DNA of 64,000 nucleotides from NCBI RefSeq assembly GCF_015706575.1, contig NW_024037063.1:16306927-16370926 (forward strand), in the 5' to 3' direction. A program made the position numbers and the translations under genes. Of this stretch, positions 22,081 to 34,009 are shown in pieces (positions within the stretch are counted from its first letter, which is position 1; every line of letters starts with the position of its first letter). The notes below the pieces were generated by a model. That model did no database searches. It worked only from the letters and a program-made list of their open reading frames with translations, and was not told the DNA's origin. The stretch is from Patiria miniata. Lineage: Eukaryota; Echinodermata; Asteroidea; Valvatida; Asterinidae.

Positions 22081-22379
22081 TTCATCCGTGAGTGGTTTGA
22101 TGCAATTTATAATGATCTCAATAGCACATTGAGAGAAGAGAGATTGTTCAGTAAAGGCCAGTTTGGGGTCATTTCCAGGTTTGGGGAGGTGATAGTTTTT
22201 GCTGTTCTCCAGATTTTAGGGAGGTTTTTTTCCGAAACTACCCGTGAGAGGAATTCGAGGTAGAAGTTATGGTATGCAGGAGCTTTACTGCATTTTAGGT
22301 CTATCTAGGTTTTGTTCACCTCTTCGGCTGTAATTGGAGTTGTTGTTGCAGTTTGCTCTTCAAGTGGTGACCTCCTGAG

Positions 22380-22975
22380 GAAATGCCATTCTTATGTCAT
22401 CTATTGTTTGACTTTTGTCAATCAGAGCTAATTTGCCCATCACCTTGTAAAGATGGCTAGCAACTGCATTAGGCTTGGTCAGTAGTCTGGCCGTGCTCGG
22501 TGTTAGTTGGTTGGGGCCGAGTTGTCACATGAGGTTCTAGCTTTTCCAGCTGTGTGTTGAGTGTTTGAAGTTAATGTTGCTGGTGATGTTTGTCAAGAGA
22601 ATCAATGAGGTGGTTTGCAAGTCCAGATCGCCTGAGCTATTGTATTCTTCAAGAAGTTGTTGGCATTCCTTGTCCATACATATGGGATGTAGCTAGGCCT
22701 GAAACCTTGTGGGATATTGGCTTTGGCTGCTATTAAGATAGCTTTAGTAAATCTGGAGTAAGCTTTTGTCATTGAAATCTCCTTGGTGGGGATGCAGACG
22801 ATGCTGTTCTCAACACTATTCTGTTCAGAGAATTTTGTCCAGTCTGACTTCTTAAAGTTCCAGTGCGGCTTTTGTAAGGATCTGCTTATTTGGAAGCATA
22901 ACCGGACATGAGTCATGATAGACCTATCCTGACTCCTTGGAAAGTCATCCAGTACCTTCACAGAGGTCTGTAAAG
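22380..22975 (-). pseudogene. LINE endonuclease-RT linker fragment
   Basis: The minus-strand frame 22961-22602 reads VLDDFPRSQDRSIMTHVRLC ... WNFKKSDWTKF ... YSRFTKAILIAAKANIPQGF RPSYIP, the typical linker after the endonuclease domain of jockey/CR1-type LINEs (WNF.kAdW, AAK..IPRG.R..YiP). Broken frames continue to about 22380 (KPNAVASHLYK). No RT domain is present here. Confidence 0.65.
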
Positions 22976-23783
22976 GTTAGTTGTTGTGTGAGGCAGTGTT
23001 GTAGTCGAAATCTGAAAATGTATAACCCTGTCATGTGTTGTGCAATTAATATACGACAGCTTGATCTACTATGTGTATACCTTGTACATTATAGGACAGT
23101 TTTGAAAATAAGATTTGAATTACATTTGCAATTGAGAATGCAGTAGCTGATTAGCAAAATCTCAAAATGGAGTGATTTGAAGGGTACATCAGATGATAGC
23201 GAGGGAACATTTTTTGCTGGTAAGAGGGTTGTTATTGCTTTCACTTCTTTGAGTGCATGGCAACTCACTCAAATTAAAAAGTTACAGAGTCTGAAGGTCT
23301 ACACAATTTAAAACACAGTTCTAATGCATAAACATTGAAGGATCTCACAGAAATCATAGGTTACCCATAAACTCCTTGAAGAGTATGTCAAAATTTGTAT
23401 CTTTTTTTCACAATGTAGTAAATCCAATAGATTTTTCCCTTGCAACTTACATTCAAATCCTGTGAACTTTGCTATAGAGTACCGAAGTGTGACATTAGAA
23501 CAAGAAGGTGTAGTGCAAACGAATGGAGTACGTGCGCATGTTGGTTCATAGGCTGAATCACGCGCTCATGTCTTTTACACACATTTTGTGCACATGATGT
23601 ATTCACTTTGGTACTCTTTTTGCATCACAAAGGTGAGAACACATAGAACCCTCAGCCTCCACCCGGTGCCATGGGTATGCTGCATCCCATCTGCCCATAG
23701 GTGTCAATATTGCCATGTGGTATATCACAGCAGTCAAATTCTGTTCAGAATTCAGCAATATACTGTTGTTGTTTTGACTGCAG

Positions 23784-23901
23784 GTTGTGAGGGGATTGTG
23801 CAAGATGCAGTCCTACTTGGAGCACCAGTGCCTTCAACAGTAAAATACTGGAAACCATTTGTGAGGGTTGTGGCTGGAAAGATCATCAATGGCTTCTGCC
23901 G
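23784..23901 (+). CDS. TMCO4: TMCO4 exon: DAVLLGAPV and GKIINGFCR
   Basis: Acceptor gactgcag, donor GTGGGT, phase 1 to phase 2. It encodes GCEGIVQDAVLLGAPVPSTV followed by YWKPFVRVVAGKIINGFCR. A poly-G repeat begins about 45 bp after the donor. Confidence 0.94.
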
Positions 23902-23934
23902 GTGGGTGAAAACAAATGACTGTGTGGAGAAGTG

Positions 23935-24345
23935 TATTAACCCTAAAGGGGCCGGGGGGGGGGGGGGGGGGGCAGACTTTATCCGCGATAGCGTTAAAAA
24001 AATATTTTCACGACCCCAGCTGTTGTGACTTTTTATAGCCTCGTGCCTTGCGCATCTTTTGATACAAAAAAACATAAAATTCGTACCATGGGTTGCTGCG
24101 CAGCGAAAATTATTCTGGCGCTACGCGCTGAAAACTTAATTTCCCCATATACGTAGTGTACACAGAGCAGAATTAACATTCGTTCATATGAATAATTAAT
24201 TAGCCATAATTCCAAAACCCTTTGACCTATAGCCATGCAAATTTTTGGTTATGTTCATGAATAGTTGTTCTATGCATGTACCGAGTTTCATAATTTTTTG
24301 TCACTCGATGGCTGAGATCTTTGGGGGGGGGGGGGGCGGAATCCG
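23935..24345. repeat. Element with poly-G tracts at both ends
   Basis: Starts aaccctaaaggggcc with a ~19-G run (23954-23972) and ends near a 14-G run (24316-24329) with cggaatccggc. It resembles other G-tract-ended non-autonomous repeats. No TSD recognised. Confidence 0.45.
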
Positions 24346-24420
24346 GCATAAGACACAGCCCAGTTAAGTTATGAATAATTTTATGTCAGAACAAAGGATC
24401 ACGAAAATTTAACCTTTCCA

Positions 24421-25940
24421 GCACCCGATTTCACGAAGCGCTGCGACACGTCGCAACTCGAGTTACGACGTGGAACACGTCGCAACTCGCGACGCGTCGT
24501 ATCATCCATTTCACGAAAGTTGCGATGTGTTGAACGCGTAATAAGTTCCTTGACAACGGCTTAAAACACGTCGCAAGTTAAGACGTGTCTAGTGGTCGTC
24601 GCAAAATAAGAAGAGTCATTTCTAAGCCAGTTTTATGTCATAAACATTACATTAACAAGATTATAATACTGTGGCGGATTTTACTATTACCAGGTCGGTT
24701 GTCCTCGGCGAACACTCGCGGGTAAGGCGAGTAACCCTAACAGCGCCGAGGTGCAGGTCCGTTCGGTTGGAAATATACCACCACGTATACCCAGTCTACT
24801 CACTGATCGCTGACTTCCAGACAGACAATACAGACTGACAAACATGTAAAAATGACTGTGACGCAATGACAAAAGGAAGAAGGTTTCACTGATTTATTTA
24901 ATTAGATCAATTATTATGATTAGAGTGATTTACTTGAATACGCCCTAAAAAGCGCCTCAATGGAGTGTTATGGCGCCTCTAGTGGGTGTTATAGCGCCTC
25001 TAGTGAGTGTATAGCGCCTCCCGCCACTAGTTTGCACTTATCCACCACGCAAGTGCCGCATTTATGCACTTCTAAATGTCGCGCACAGTTGTTCCCTCGG
25101 CAACGCCTCTCGTCTCCTCGGGCCTCAAAGGGGTAGGCTCCTCGTGAGCCTGGTTTATATGGAGCGTGTAACTCCTCGATGAGTCCTAACGCCTCCACCG
25201 CTTCCTACAGCAGCCCTGCGCCTCAGTGCTCGGACCGACGCCTCAGTAGATGTACGCTCGCTAGCGTACGTCGTCCCTCGAGGCGTCCGGCCGACAGTCG
25301 CGCCTATGGCTCCGCTATATGCCCCACGCTAAAGGTAGGTAGGCACATATACTTACTGCAGTACGCCCTTTCGCCTCCTTGAATTGACGCTCCGGTAGGC
25401 TTGGTTGGTCCTTCCAGTACGAGTAGCGTTCACCAACTGACTAGCCCGCTGGCGGCGACAAACTAATTGCGCGTCTATCGCTTTCTATGGCGCGCCAAGT
25501 CAAAACAAATTGTGTCAATTGCTCAAATGTTACAATACCAAGGCAATGTGTGTAAAGTTGTAAATAAGAAATTCATTGAATAATTATGAATTAGACCGGA
25601 ATATTATTAGAGTTGAAATTTCAAAGTAGCTATACAGTCCAATGAGAGCTTGTTTTCCTTCAAAATTGCATCGCACGGCCGCCATTTTGTTTTACGTTTT
25701 AACAAACTTCGAGCTGAGTTCCGACGACTGTTTGTTGAATATCAGACGACTATTTACTGTACGCTGACTAAATACATAAAACAGTCATCGAGTTGTGCTA
25801 TAAATACACCTACAACGCGTCGCACTTACAACGTATTTCGTGAAATGGATCGCAGGACGCGTCGCAGCTGTGTAGAGATGCGTCGCGTCGCATCGCTGCG
25901 ATGCATCGTAAGTTACGAAGAGTTTGATGAAATCGGGTGC
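24421..25940. mobile_element. TIR element with GC-rich core
   Basis: Termini GCACCCGATTTCA (24421-24433) and its complement (25928-25940), with CAG directly outside/at both ends as a possible 3-bp TSD. The subterminal parts are full of acgtcgcaactcg/gcgtcgcagc-like words in both orientations. A markedly GC-richer stretch (about 24690-25510) lies inside, and may be a second nested insertion. Confidence 0.6.
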
Positions 25941-25999
25941 AGTACAACGAATGATTTTGTTTAAAACAAAAATGTATCAAATTCCAGTATACATTTTAT

Positions 26000-27030
26000 G
26001 TACATGTACAAATTATTTCTGGCTTGATGATGATCAGTCCAAAAAAGGTCTGATGATGTCCTAATTTTCAAACCTTGCAAAGTTATATGTAGGTGATAAA
26101 AAAAATAACAAGGGGCGATTTGGTTACATTTAGACTGATATTTTTAAATTAAAAAAAGGAAACCCTATTCGATGTACCGCTAGAGGGCGCCCTTTCAAAT
26201 GATGATGTCATTATGCTGTATTTTGGGTCCTGTATTCCGTTCTAAACACTTCCATAATTTATTTGCTTATAGTAAAGAGCTTCTGCTTTCGAGTTATATT
26301 CAATTTTTATTGCACTTCCGGTAACACTGGAAGTGAAGGTCAAGCGGTTTTGTGCCCGGGGATAAGAATTGTTGCCCGAGGCATCATTTACAACCTCACG
26401 CAAAAATGAACACGATACTCTATTTAATTCTAAAATATAGCTGAAACTATTTTCACAAATTTGGTCCATAAATTGCTTGTAATTTGATTCCTGATGACGT
26501 CATGACGATTTCATGATGACGTCAGATTTTTCAAGCTCATACCAGATTTTATCATAATCCCATAAATCGTTTGGAAGAAATTTGGCTTGTTTTGATTTTG
26601 AGGCTTCTGTCTTTATTATAAATTCACCTAACTTTGACTTAACTTTGACCTTCCGGTAGTGCGTGATTTAGCTCGTGAACCAACCTGTGCGTGTACTCCT
26701 TTTGTTTGCACTACACTTTCTGGTTTTAAATGACGTCACACTTCAGTACTCTATAGGCCTTGCACAACAGCCAATTCAAGATCAACACACGGTCCGCCTC
26801 CACATACTTTACAAAGTTTGTGTGTGTGTGTGAACAAAAGACACAAGGGATTAACGTGGTTTAACGTCACCAAGAGCCGAGGCATGATGCTTGATGTTAA
26901 CTCATCAGCCATGCCTGTGTATAAAAACAGCAAACTGGTTACCTGCAGTTTGCGAGATGTTAACTCCAATTTCTTGAACTTTTGTAAGCTCTTCCCATTT
27001 TCAATTGCAGTCCAGTGGCTGAAGGAAAAA
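26000..27030. other. Intron with CRE-type repeat remnants
   Basis: Contains hairpin 26313-26335 (CACTTCCGGT/ACTGGAAGTG), TGACGTCA palindromes at about 26491, 26512 and 26730, and a GT tract near 26818. No coding signal. Confidence 0.45.
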
Positions 27031-27265
27031 ACGTGATGCCAGATTAAAGCACCAAATTTGGAACTCTTGCTGCATAGGTCCCTAGAAGATGTTCTAGAGG
27101 GGGTGCCCGGTTTTGGCGGCCTAGGTCAAGGTCAGGCAAGATCAAAGTTCACATGGTGTATTATAGCATATATAGTTGGTGTAAATTTTCTAAAAAATCT
27201 TAAATTTTAAGTTCTGAATAGCATAAGGCCATTTAAAATTAATTGTTAGGTTTTCATTACTCAGA
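27030..27265 (+). repeat. Inverted-pair repeat, left member (with 33420-33660)
   Basis: The phrases gattaaagcaccaaatttgg, ataggtccct, gtgcccggttttggcggcct and aagttctgaatagcata match the complement of 33420-33660 in the same order. The pair flanks a 6-kb interval that includes the CR1-like LINE. Confidence 0.7.
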
Positions 27266-27821
27266 TTGAAAAAAATCGGTCAGGAGGGGACTGATATTTA
27301 TACTTTGTAAAGATTTCCAAAGTGACTTGAGGGGGAGGAAGTCCGATAAAATTTGGTAACCTAGAAGAGCACCAAAAAAACATGAAAACTACAAAATACA
27401 AGTTTTATGGCCTAGCTGTTTTATGGCCTGGTTTGTGTCCAGAAAGAGTAATTGACCTCACATTTATGAAACTCAATAAAATGGAAGGAAAGTTAAGTCC
27501 TTGATATCACTTCTTGAGAAGGGGAAATGACCAACACAGTTCATATTGCACGATATTAGTGTGTGTGGACTGCTGTGTGTACCAGCCGCGCCACCACCCT
27601 CAGCATTGGCAATGGTCACACAAAAATCCTGCTTCACTGGATCGCTGCAAACACAAGCATTGAGACCTCGGGAAAATAAAGCATTGGAATGGATGCTCAG
27701 TTTTGTGAATTCATTCCTTCCGTAAAGTGCAGACTTCTACGATGAGAAGAAGAACACACTGCGGGTGGGGGGCGTGCTCCAAGAACAATGAATGCGCTTG
27801 ACTTGTTGTGCTAATAAAAAA

Positions 27822-30598
27822 CTATATGTACATGTATAGTGCTGAAGTGCAGGTTAAAAACAGGACAACTTGAAGCCAGTGAGTACCATCCCTCAATGCT
27901 GATTTGAACGCATCAAGGGAGGGTAGACTGGCTAGGTCCAACGTCAGGGTGTTCCAGTCTCTGCAAGTTTGTGGGAAGAATGATGAGGAATAGACCAGTG
28001 TTCTGCAATGGGGCACGAAGAACCGCGAACTGGGACCTCTAGTACTAGACGTGGTTTATGAGGAAGGTATTCCAGTGCATGTCTACCAAGTTAAAGCGGA
28101 TCCTGTAAAGCATCCCCAGATGGCTCTGGAGACGTCTGGCCTTGAGTGGACTCCAGTGCAAGTCTTTAAGCATTGATGTTACGCTGCAGGTGCGGTTGTA
28201 GTTGCCGGTGACGTAGCGAGCACTGCTGTGCTGAACTTGCTCCAATTTTTTGATATTTTTCTCAGTGTGGGGATCCCAGGCTGGATCGGCGTACTCGGTG
28301 ATGGGGCGAACATATGTCGTGTAGCTAGCCTCTCTGATGGCTTTTGCCTTCTTTGTTACTGTATCAACATGAGTGTTGAAGTTGAATTTTGAGTCTAGAT
28401 GCACACCCAAGTATTTAGCAGAGTCAACCTCCTCCAGAATGTGTCCACGGATGTTTTACGATGTTGGGACTGGTTTCCGCTTGTTGGTAATACGTACTAC
28501 CTGACATTTGGATGGATTGAACTTTATCAGCCATGTACGTTCCCACTTCAGCAGTGCATCCAGGTCTTCTTGCAATAAGATATTGTCGAGACTCGATGAG
28601 ATACGTCTGTAGAGCGCACAATCATCTGCAAAAAGACGGGTTGTTGAGTTTTTGACGCAGGAAGGTAGGTCGTTGATGTATATCAAGAAGAGAAGCGGAC
28701 CCAATGCACTCTCTTGGGGCACACCTGATGTAACTGGTGCCTCTTTGCTAGCTCTACCATCAACAATAACCTGTTGTGTTCGATTGTGGAGAAAATGTTT
28801 GATCCACTGCAGAGAGTGACCTCGGACGCCGTAGTAATCAACCTTCTGAAGGAGTCGACGGTGGGGGACCTTATTGAAGGCTTTGGAGAAATCCAGTAGG
28901 ATAAGGTCAGTCTGCCCTTTCTCATCAAGCCCTTTAGCTAGGTTGTGAATGGTCAGAATCAGTTGGGTGTCACAAGATCGTTTCTTCCTGAAGCCATGCT
29001 GTGCGTCGGATAAGATGTTATGCTGAGTGAGATGGCGAATGACAGCACAATGAAGTATATGCTCGCATAACTTACATAGGATTGCTGTCAACGATATTGG
29101 ACGGTAGTTAGAGGCCATGCAGTGACCGGCTGCCTTTCTTGAACAAGGGTACAACAAGAGCCTTCTTCCATGCTGAATGGAACTACTCCCTGATCTATGG
29201 AAGCTTGGAACAGGAGTGAAATGGCTGGTGCAATTTCTGCAGCTGTTTTCTTCAGCAGGCGTGCTGAAGAAACCTTGTCGCCCCCCAGTCGCCCCCCCCC
29301 CCCCCCCCCCCCCCCCCACCCCCCCCACTGAGATTTTGAGTTTCTAAAACAATTATCATTGATCTACATGACGCCCCCCCATGAAATGTTCCAGCCCTCC
29401 CCCAGTGCCCCCCCCCCCCCCCCCCCCCACTGAAAAATTCCTGGCTACGCCACTGCTTATGACGAGATGGTTTTTGCCTCTGTGCCTGTACATTTGTGTC
29501 AAGGAGAACGATGTCATGGTCGCTTAGGCCTGGTAAGCTCTCACATCTGGTAACTAATGATGGGCGGTTTGTTAATATGAGATCGAGTGTGTTGGCTCTC
29601 CTTGTAGGGAAGTCGACAACTTATCCAAGCCCACTTTAGCAACAGTGTGAAGGAACGACTCACTGATAAGTTGACGATACTGGTGACCAGTCACTTGATC
29701 AGTTTCCCAGTTAATGTCCGGCAGGTTTAGGTCACCACCAATCCAAATAGGCACAACAGGATGGGCAAGGCACAAGTCTACGATGACCTGGTGAGTAGTG
29801 TCTATGTAGGAATGATCGCTGTTTGGAGGGTGGTAGGTTGCAGCAAGAATGATGTTGCTTTTTCCATTTAGAATTTTGGCGGCAACAAATTCGGAAGGAG
29901 TATCGAGAGAAATCTGATGGCTGCTAAGACTAGCATGAATTCCAATTAATACTCCACTGTATCCATCGCTCCTGTCCTTTCTGTATGTTAAAACCAGGTG
30001 GGAAAACTTCGCTCTGGGTAATATGTGGTTTTAGCCATGTCTCACAGCCAAGGATGATGTCAGGTTTGGTGGCTTCCACTAGGCTCCAGAATTCTTCACG
30101 CTTTCTGAAGATGCTTTGAAAGTTGATGACCAAAGATCTCAGGTTGGAAGCAATGTTCTTCTTGGCAGGTGAGTGAGAAGGAGATGATTGTGCAGTGGGT
30201 GACCCCAAATGGGAGGAACAATCGGAGCAATCACTATCAGTTGAGCTGCGTCTGCTGGAGTTTATTGAGTCTGTTTCGCTCCCAATGATAATACTGTCGA
30301 AGAGACTTGTTGACAAATTGGGTAGACCACACTTGCAACATTCCCAGGGGAGGTCTGATCTTACAAGACTGTCAAGTACTAACTCTAATATGTGAGCACA
30401 GTCTGTGTGAAACCACGTGTCGCACAATTCACATAAGATACTGGCTTTAATAGCACCTCTGTAATCAGTACAAGCTTTCTTGTATTCACCACACGGGAAT
30501 TTGGGTAATCTAGGACCAAGATTGAGTTCCACATCGCCAGCTAGATGTAAAGCAATAAAGCCATTGCTAGATGAAGTAAAGTCCGGAACATGTGGCAT
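27822..30598 (-). pseudogene. CR1-like LINE, nearly complete but broken
   Basis: Read 30598 to 27822: MPHVPDFTSSSNGF leader; PHD-like finger (CELCDTWFHTDC ... WECCKCGLPN; its first CxxC is altered to CGEY); endonuclease pieces (SLVINFQSI, CETWL, WIGGDLNLPDINW, SDHDIVLLD); an inserted G-tract element (about 29282-29452); then RT (SNYRPISLTAILCKLCEHIL, FSKAFNKVPH, FADD motif at RLFADDCALYR) and the C-terminal part (GVHLDSKFNFNTHV ... RDWNTLTLDLASLPSL). Several frameshifts are present, and the ~200-residue endonuclease-RT linker is missing at the insertion point. It lies antisense to TMCO4. Confidence 0.88.
29282..29452 (-). mobile_element. hAT-like G-tract element inside the CR1 LINE
   Basis: On the minus strand it starts CAGTGGCGTAGCCAGGAATT, a classic hAT MITE terminus, and consists mostly of G runs. 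The expected other terminus is absent, so one end was lost, together with LINE sequence. Confidence 0.6.
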
Positions 30599-30699
30599 GG
30601 TAGTTTATCCATTATGTCCATTTGAGAATGCGTGTACATGTATGTGTTGCAGCATAAGTACTATCCACATCTGATCATGAACCTCATAGCTGTAAGGTG

Positions 30700-31200
30700 A
30701 CTATCGGAGGCTTGCAGGTCCTTCAAGTTCAAGTCCAGCAACACCAGACATTGATAGATTGAACAGCGATGGTGCTTGGTAGCCGCAAATTCAAAATGGC
30801 ATCGATATCCATCGGCACTGGCTTTAGGGACGAAATACGAAATGCGAATTACAAGTGTCCCTATACAACCGTGTTTTTAGAGTCCCAACAAGGAATATAA
30901 GGCCACAAAAACTAAGCTGCATTGAAATGTACAACCTGTGTATCCAAGTGTGTGCGGTAGAAACGTGAAAATCAAACTTCAGCATCAATTGACATTGATT
31001 GATATAGCGATGGTGTTAGGTAGTCACAAATTCAAGATGGCGTCAATAGTCGGCTCATGGCACTGGCTTTGTGGCGAAAATGCAAGAATACAAGGTATCG
31101 TACCGTGTTTTTCGAGTCCAACGAGGAATATATGTGACCACAAAACTATTCTTCAATGACATCTGTGTGTCCGTATGTGCAGTAAAAACGTGAGAATCCA
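30700..31200 (-). repeat. Two 241-bp tandem units upstream of the CR1 LINE start
   Basis: gcgatggtg...ttggtag starts at 30766 and 31007 (241 bp apart). tcaaaatggcatc (30791) and tcaagatggcgtc (31032), gtaccgtgttttt-like text and gtagaaacgtgaaaatc recur at the same spacing. They sit directly 5' of the LINE ORF on its sense strand, as 5' UTR monomers would. Confidence 0.7.
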
Positions 31201-31209
31201 ACAATAAAA

Positions 31210-32270
31210 GCAAAAACATTTCAGAGAAAACGCAAGTCGCATCATTGCAGTTCGAAGCACGCCCTCTACCCTTGACATACAAAGAATTTTTATTAGTTTT
31301 GATCGTTTTCAATGCTGTTTGCATTGGAAATGTTTTACGTTACGGAAGTCTGTTTGGGAATGTTTCAGCTCGGGCATGCACATGGCTCCCGCCCCTTTCA
31401 TTATTGTTCTTGATGTTATCTAGCATTGGGAACCAGTAATGCGTAATGCATGCATGCTGTGCCAAGCGAAGAAAACCTGCTTTATCATGTTGGAAAACCA
31501 GGGTCGCACTAGGTTTCGGTAAGAATTTTGTCTGAAAAATACGATTTGATAAAGACAAAAAACACGCTTTCAGGAAAAAATATAAAATGAAACAAAAATT
31601 GGGGCGGTTGTGAACATCGGGGCGGGTGGTGATGAAAACGGAAAAATTAATTTTGAATGGCCTAAAAGGATATCTGGCAATTATAAAACCTAAGATATCA
31701 GAAAAAGTACCATCAAAAAACCTTTACCCTACATACAAAATAGTGGAGTTTATTCCATTACCAAAAATGCTGAATCAGCACTTTTTAGAAAGTTTGCTTT
31801 CTGTTTAATATGTTAATGTTATAGAAAGAAAACCTTTGTTTTTCCACAATACTAGCTACTTGGATACTAACAAGTATAAATAACACTCTTCCCCTGATTT
31901 ATTTAGTACTTATGTATGTGGGTTATTAATTATCTTAATACAACATTAGTTTGTTTTCAATGATGATTTAAAGCTGATTATGTCTGCATATGTATGTTTT
32001 GTATATCACATTTTAACTCACAGGGCATGAAAGTGTATGGTTCTAGTATTCCATTTTTTTTCTGAAAATCTATTAGTCGTTCCAATTTCCTTTTTTATTC
32101 TTTCGGTTTATGCTTTACATTGGTACGGTATTACTTTATTGAACACAAAGGCCTGCATGTATATGCAGTGTACATGTATACGGATGAAGCAAATACCTGT
32201 AATGACATGCCCAAGTTGTTTTTATTTGCACAATAGCACCATTATGTGTTAATTAATTGCTTGTGCCTAT
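31210..32270. other. AT-rich intron, nothing recognised
   Basis: No coding similarity. It could include more of the 5' UTR of the CR1-like LINE up to about 31300. Confidence 0.4.
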
Positions 32271-32275
32271 GCTGA

Positions 32276-32308
32276 AATCAAGTCCTACACCTTGTGTAGG
32301 ACTTGATT
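32276..32308. repeat. Perfect 15-bp-stem hairpin
   Basis: AATCAAGTCCTACAC and its exact complement are separated by three bases (CTT). It is isolated within AT-rich sequence. Confidence 0.85.
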
Positions 32309-33199
32309 CACAAAAGAAAATGTTTACAAGAATAACACTTCAAATGTAGATTTCATTCCATACAAGTTCAAGTGTACTTGGGACCATAAACTTGAACATT
32401 TAAAGTTGCTTAACTTAAATGCATATAAATTGTGCATGCTTAATCATACCAAACATAGTTTCTCAACGATGAAAATGATAAAATAAAGCTAGTTTAAAAA
32501 TTTTGTCCACAAGTATATGAACTCAATGACTGTTTTGACTGAAGAATAGCCAACTAATCCGTAGGTTGCTGGTTATGATGATACAAGATTTTTTCAGGAG
32601 GAATGATTGTAATCGTGCAGTACATTCTCTGGAGTTTTAAAGCCACAAAATTATTAATGACTATAATGTAAATCAGAAAATACAATCTTATGAATAGAAC
32701 ATGGCAGTTCAAGAGCTTATAGTATGCTGTACTGACCTTTCTCGACATCCAAATACATGCATATAAGTACACCTTCCACAATGATACCAAACAACAAGCT
32801 ATTGATACACTGGACCAACATTAGAATACTGGAAACTCATGGTACACATTCATTATATATGCAGACATAATGGCAATTTTAAACCATTTGAAGCAAACAG
32901 ACGCTTAAGTAAGACAATTAATAAACCATAACTTCTACATAAATGAAAGGAAGAGCACTATTTATGCTTGCAAATGTAATTGTTCACAGTCCAACAAAAT
33001 AATAAAAAAAGAACAGATTTTTTTAATAACACCTCACCCACAGATTCTGTGTCTTGATTGGCCGAGAGCGAGTCACATGTTACTTTCTAATTTTGCTATC
33101 TTTCTGTGCACGGCCAAAAGTACTATACCTGTAGCAACCAAAGTTGCACCTAGGGTAGAAACACCTGTTTGCACGTGATCCATGGACCATTGCATATAA

Positions 33200-33261
33200 G
33201 ATCCATGGACCATTCTATTTTCCCTCGGCTTCGCCTCGGGAAAATAGAATGTCCATGGATC
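33200..33261. repeat. 24-bp-stem hairpin with one bulge
   Basis: GATCCATGGAC, one extra C, ATTCTATTTTCCC; a 13-nt loop that itself has GGC/GCC; then the exact complement. A direct copy of gatccatggaccatt lies just upstream at 33179. Confidence 0.85.
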
Positions 33262-33419
33262 ACCTCGGGAGGCTAGTTTTACTACACCACTCGAAGCATT
33301 CAATATTTGTATACTATAACATAACATAAAGGAAACTTTATAAAAAGTGATGACTCAGCATTTTTGAAAATGGAATAAAGCTCCACTATTTTGTTGGGCA
33401 AAGTTTTTGATGGATTTTT

Positions 33420-33660
33420 TTCTGATATGGTAAGTCTTATAAATTGTCTGACATCATTTTATGCTATTCAGAACTTCAAATTTCAGACTTTTGTGGACAT
33501 TTATTACAACTATATACAGTATAGTACACTTTGTGAAATTTGACCTGGGCCTGATCTTGACCTAGGCCGCCAAAACCGGGCACCCGTACTGTATAGGGAC
33601 CTATACTGTGTCTACAAGTGTTCCAAATGTGGTGCTTTAATCCAGCATATCATGATCTTG
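33420..33660 (-). repeat. Inverted-pair repeat, right member (with 27030-27265)
   Basis: The complement carries ggattaaagcaccacatttg, gtgcccggttttggcggcct and gaagttctgaatagcataa in the order seen at 27030-27265. Confidence 0.7.
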
Positions 33661-33729
33661 CCCTAAATGAGGTCTAAGCCACCGGACTATTGGGAACAAC
33701 TTCTGTTTGTGTTATTATTTTACCCCTTT

Positions 33730-33965
33730 TGGGGGCTTTTCCACAAAATTGCGGAAAAGCCTTTGTTTTTGTTCGAGTTTTTTTCTTCTTTTTGTTCTAT
33801 CCCAAATCCCATAGACTTTGTACACATCTTTTCGCAGTGCCACTTTTGGCATTCATCCTTGTTATTCACCATTCAAAGTTAGCATAGGCATAGTCCTTAT
33901 AGCAAGCTGTGTCCCGAAGAGTTATGTCAGGATGTCATCATGGGTCATTTGATGTCATCTTAGGC
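33730..33965 (+). repeat. CRE-type dispersed repeat, head part
   Basis: Begins with hairpin 33734-33761, then ctttgtttttgttcgag, ccatagactttgtacac and gtcatcatgggtcat, as at 14098. The tail half of the same family appears at 36330-36631, with other repeats in between. Confidence 0.65.
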
Positions 33966-34009
33966 GGGAAATCCATATGTCCTGTTGTGCATTTACCAGT
34001 TGCGTATCC

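Noticed and set aside
24989..25382. Two 67-69-codon frames in the GC-rich island
   Set aside because: GC-rich sequence lengthens open frames on all strands; no homology or motif is visible.
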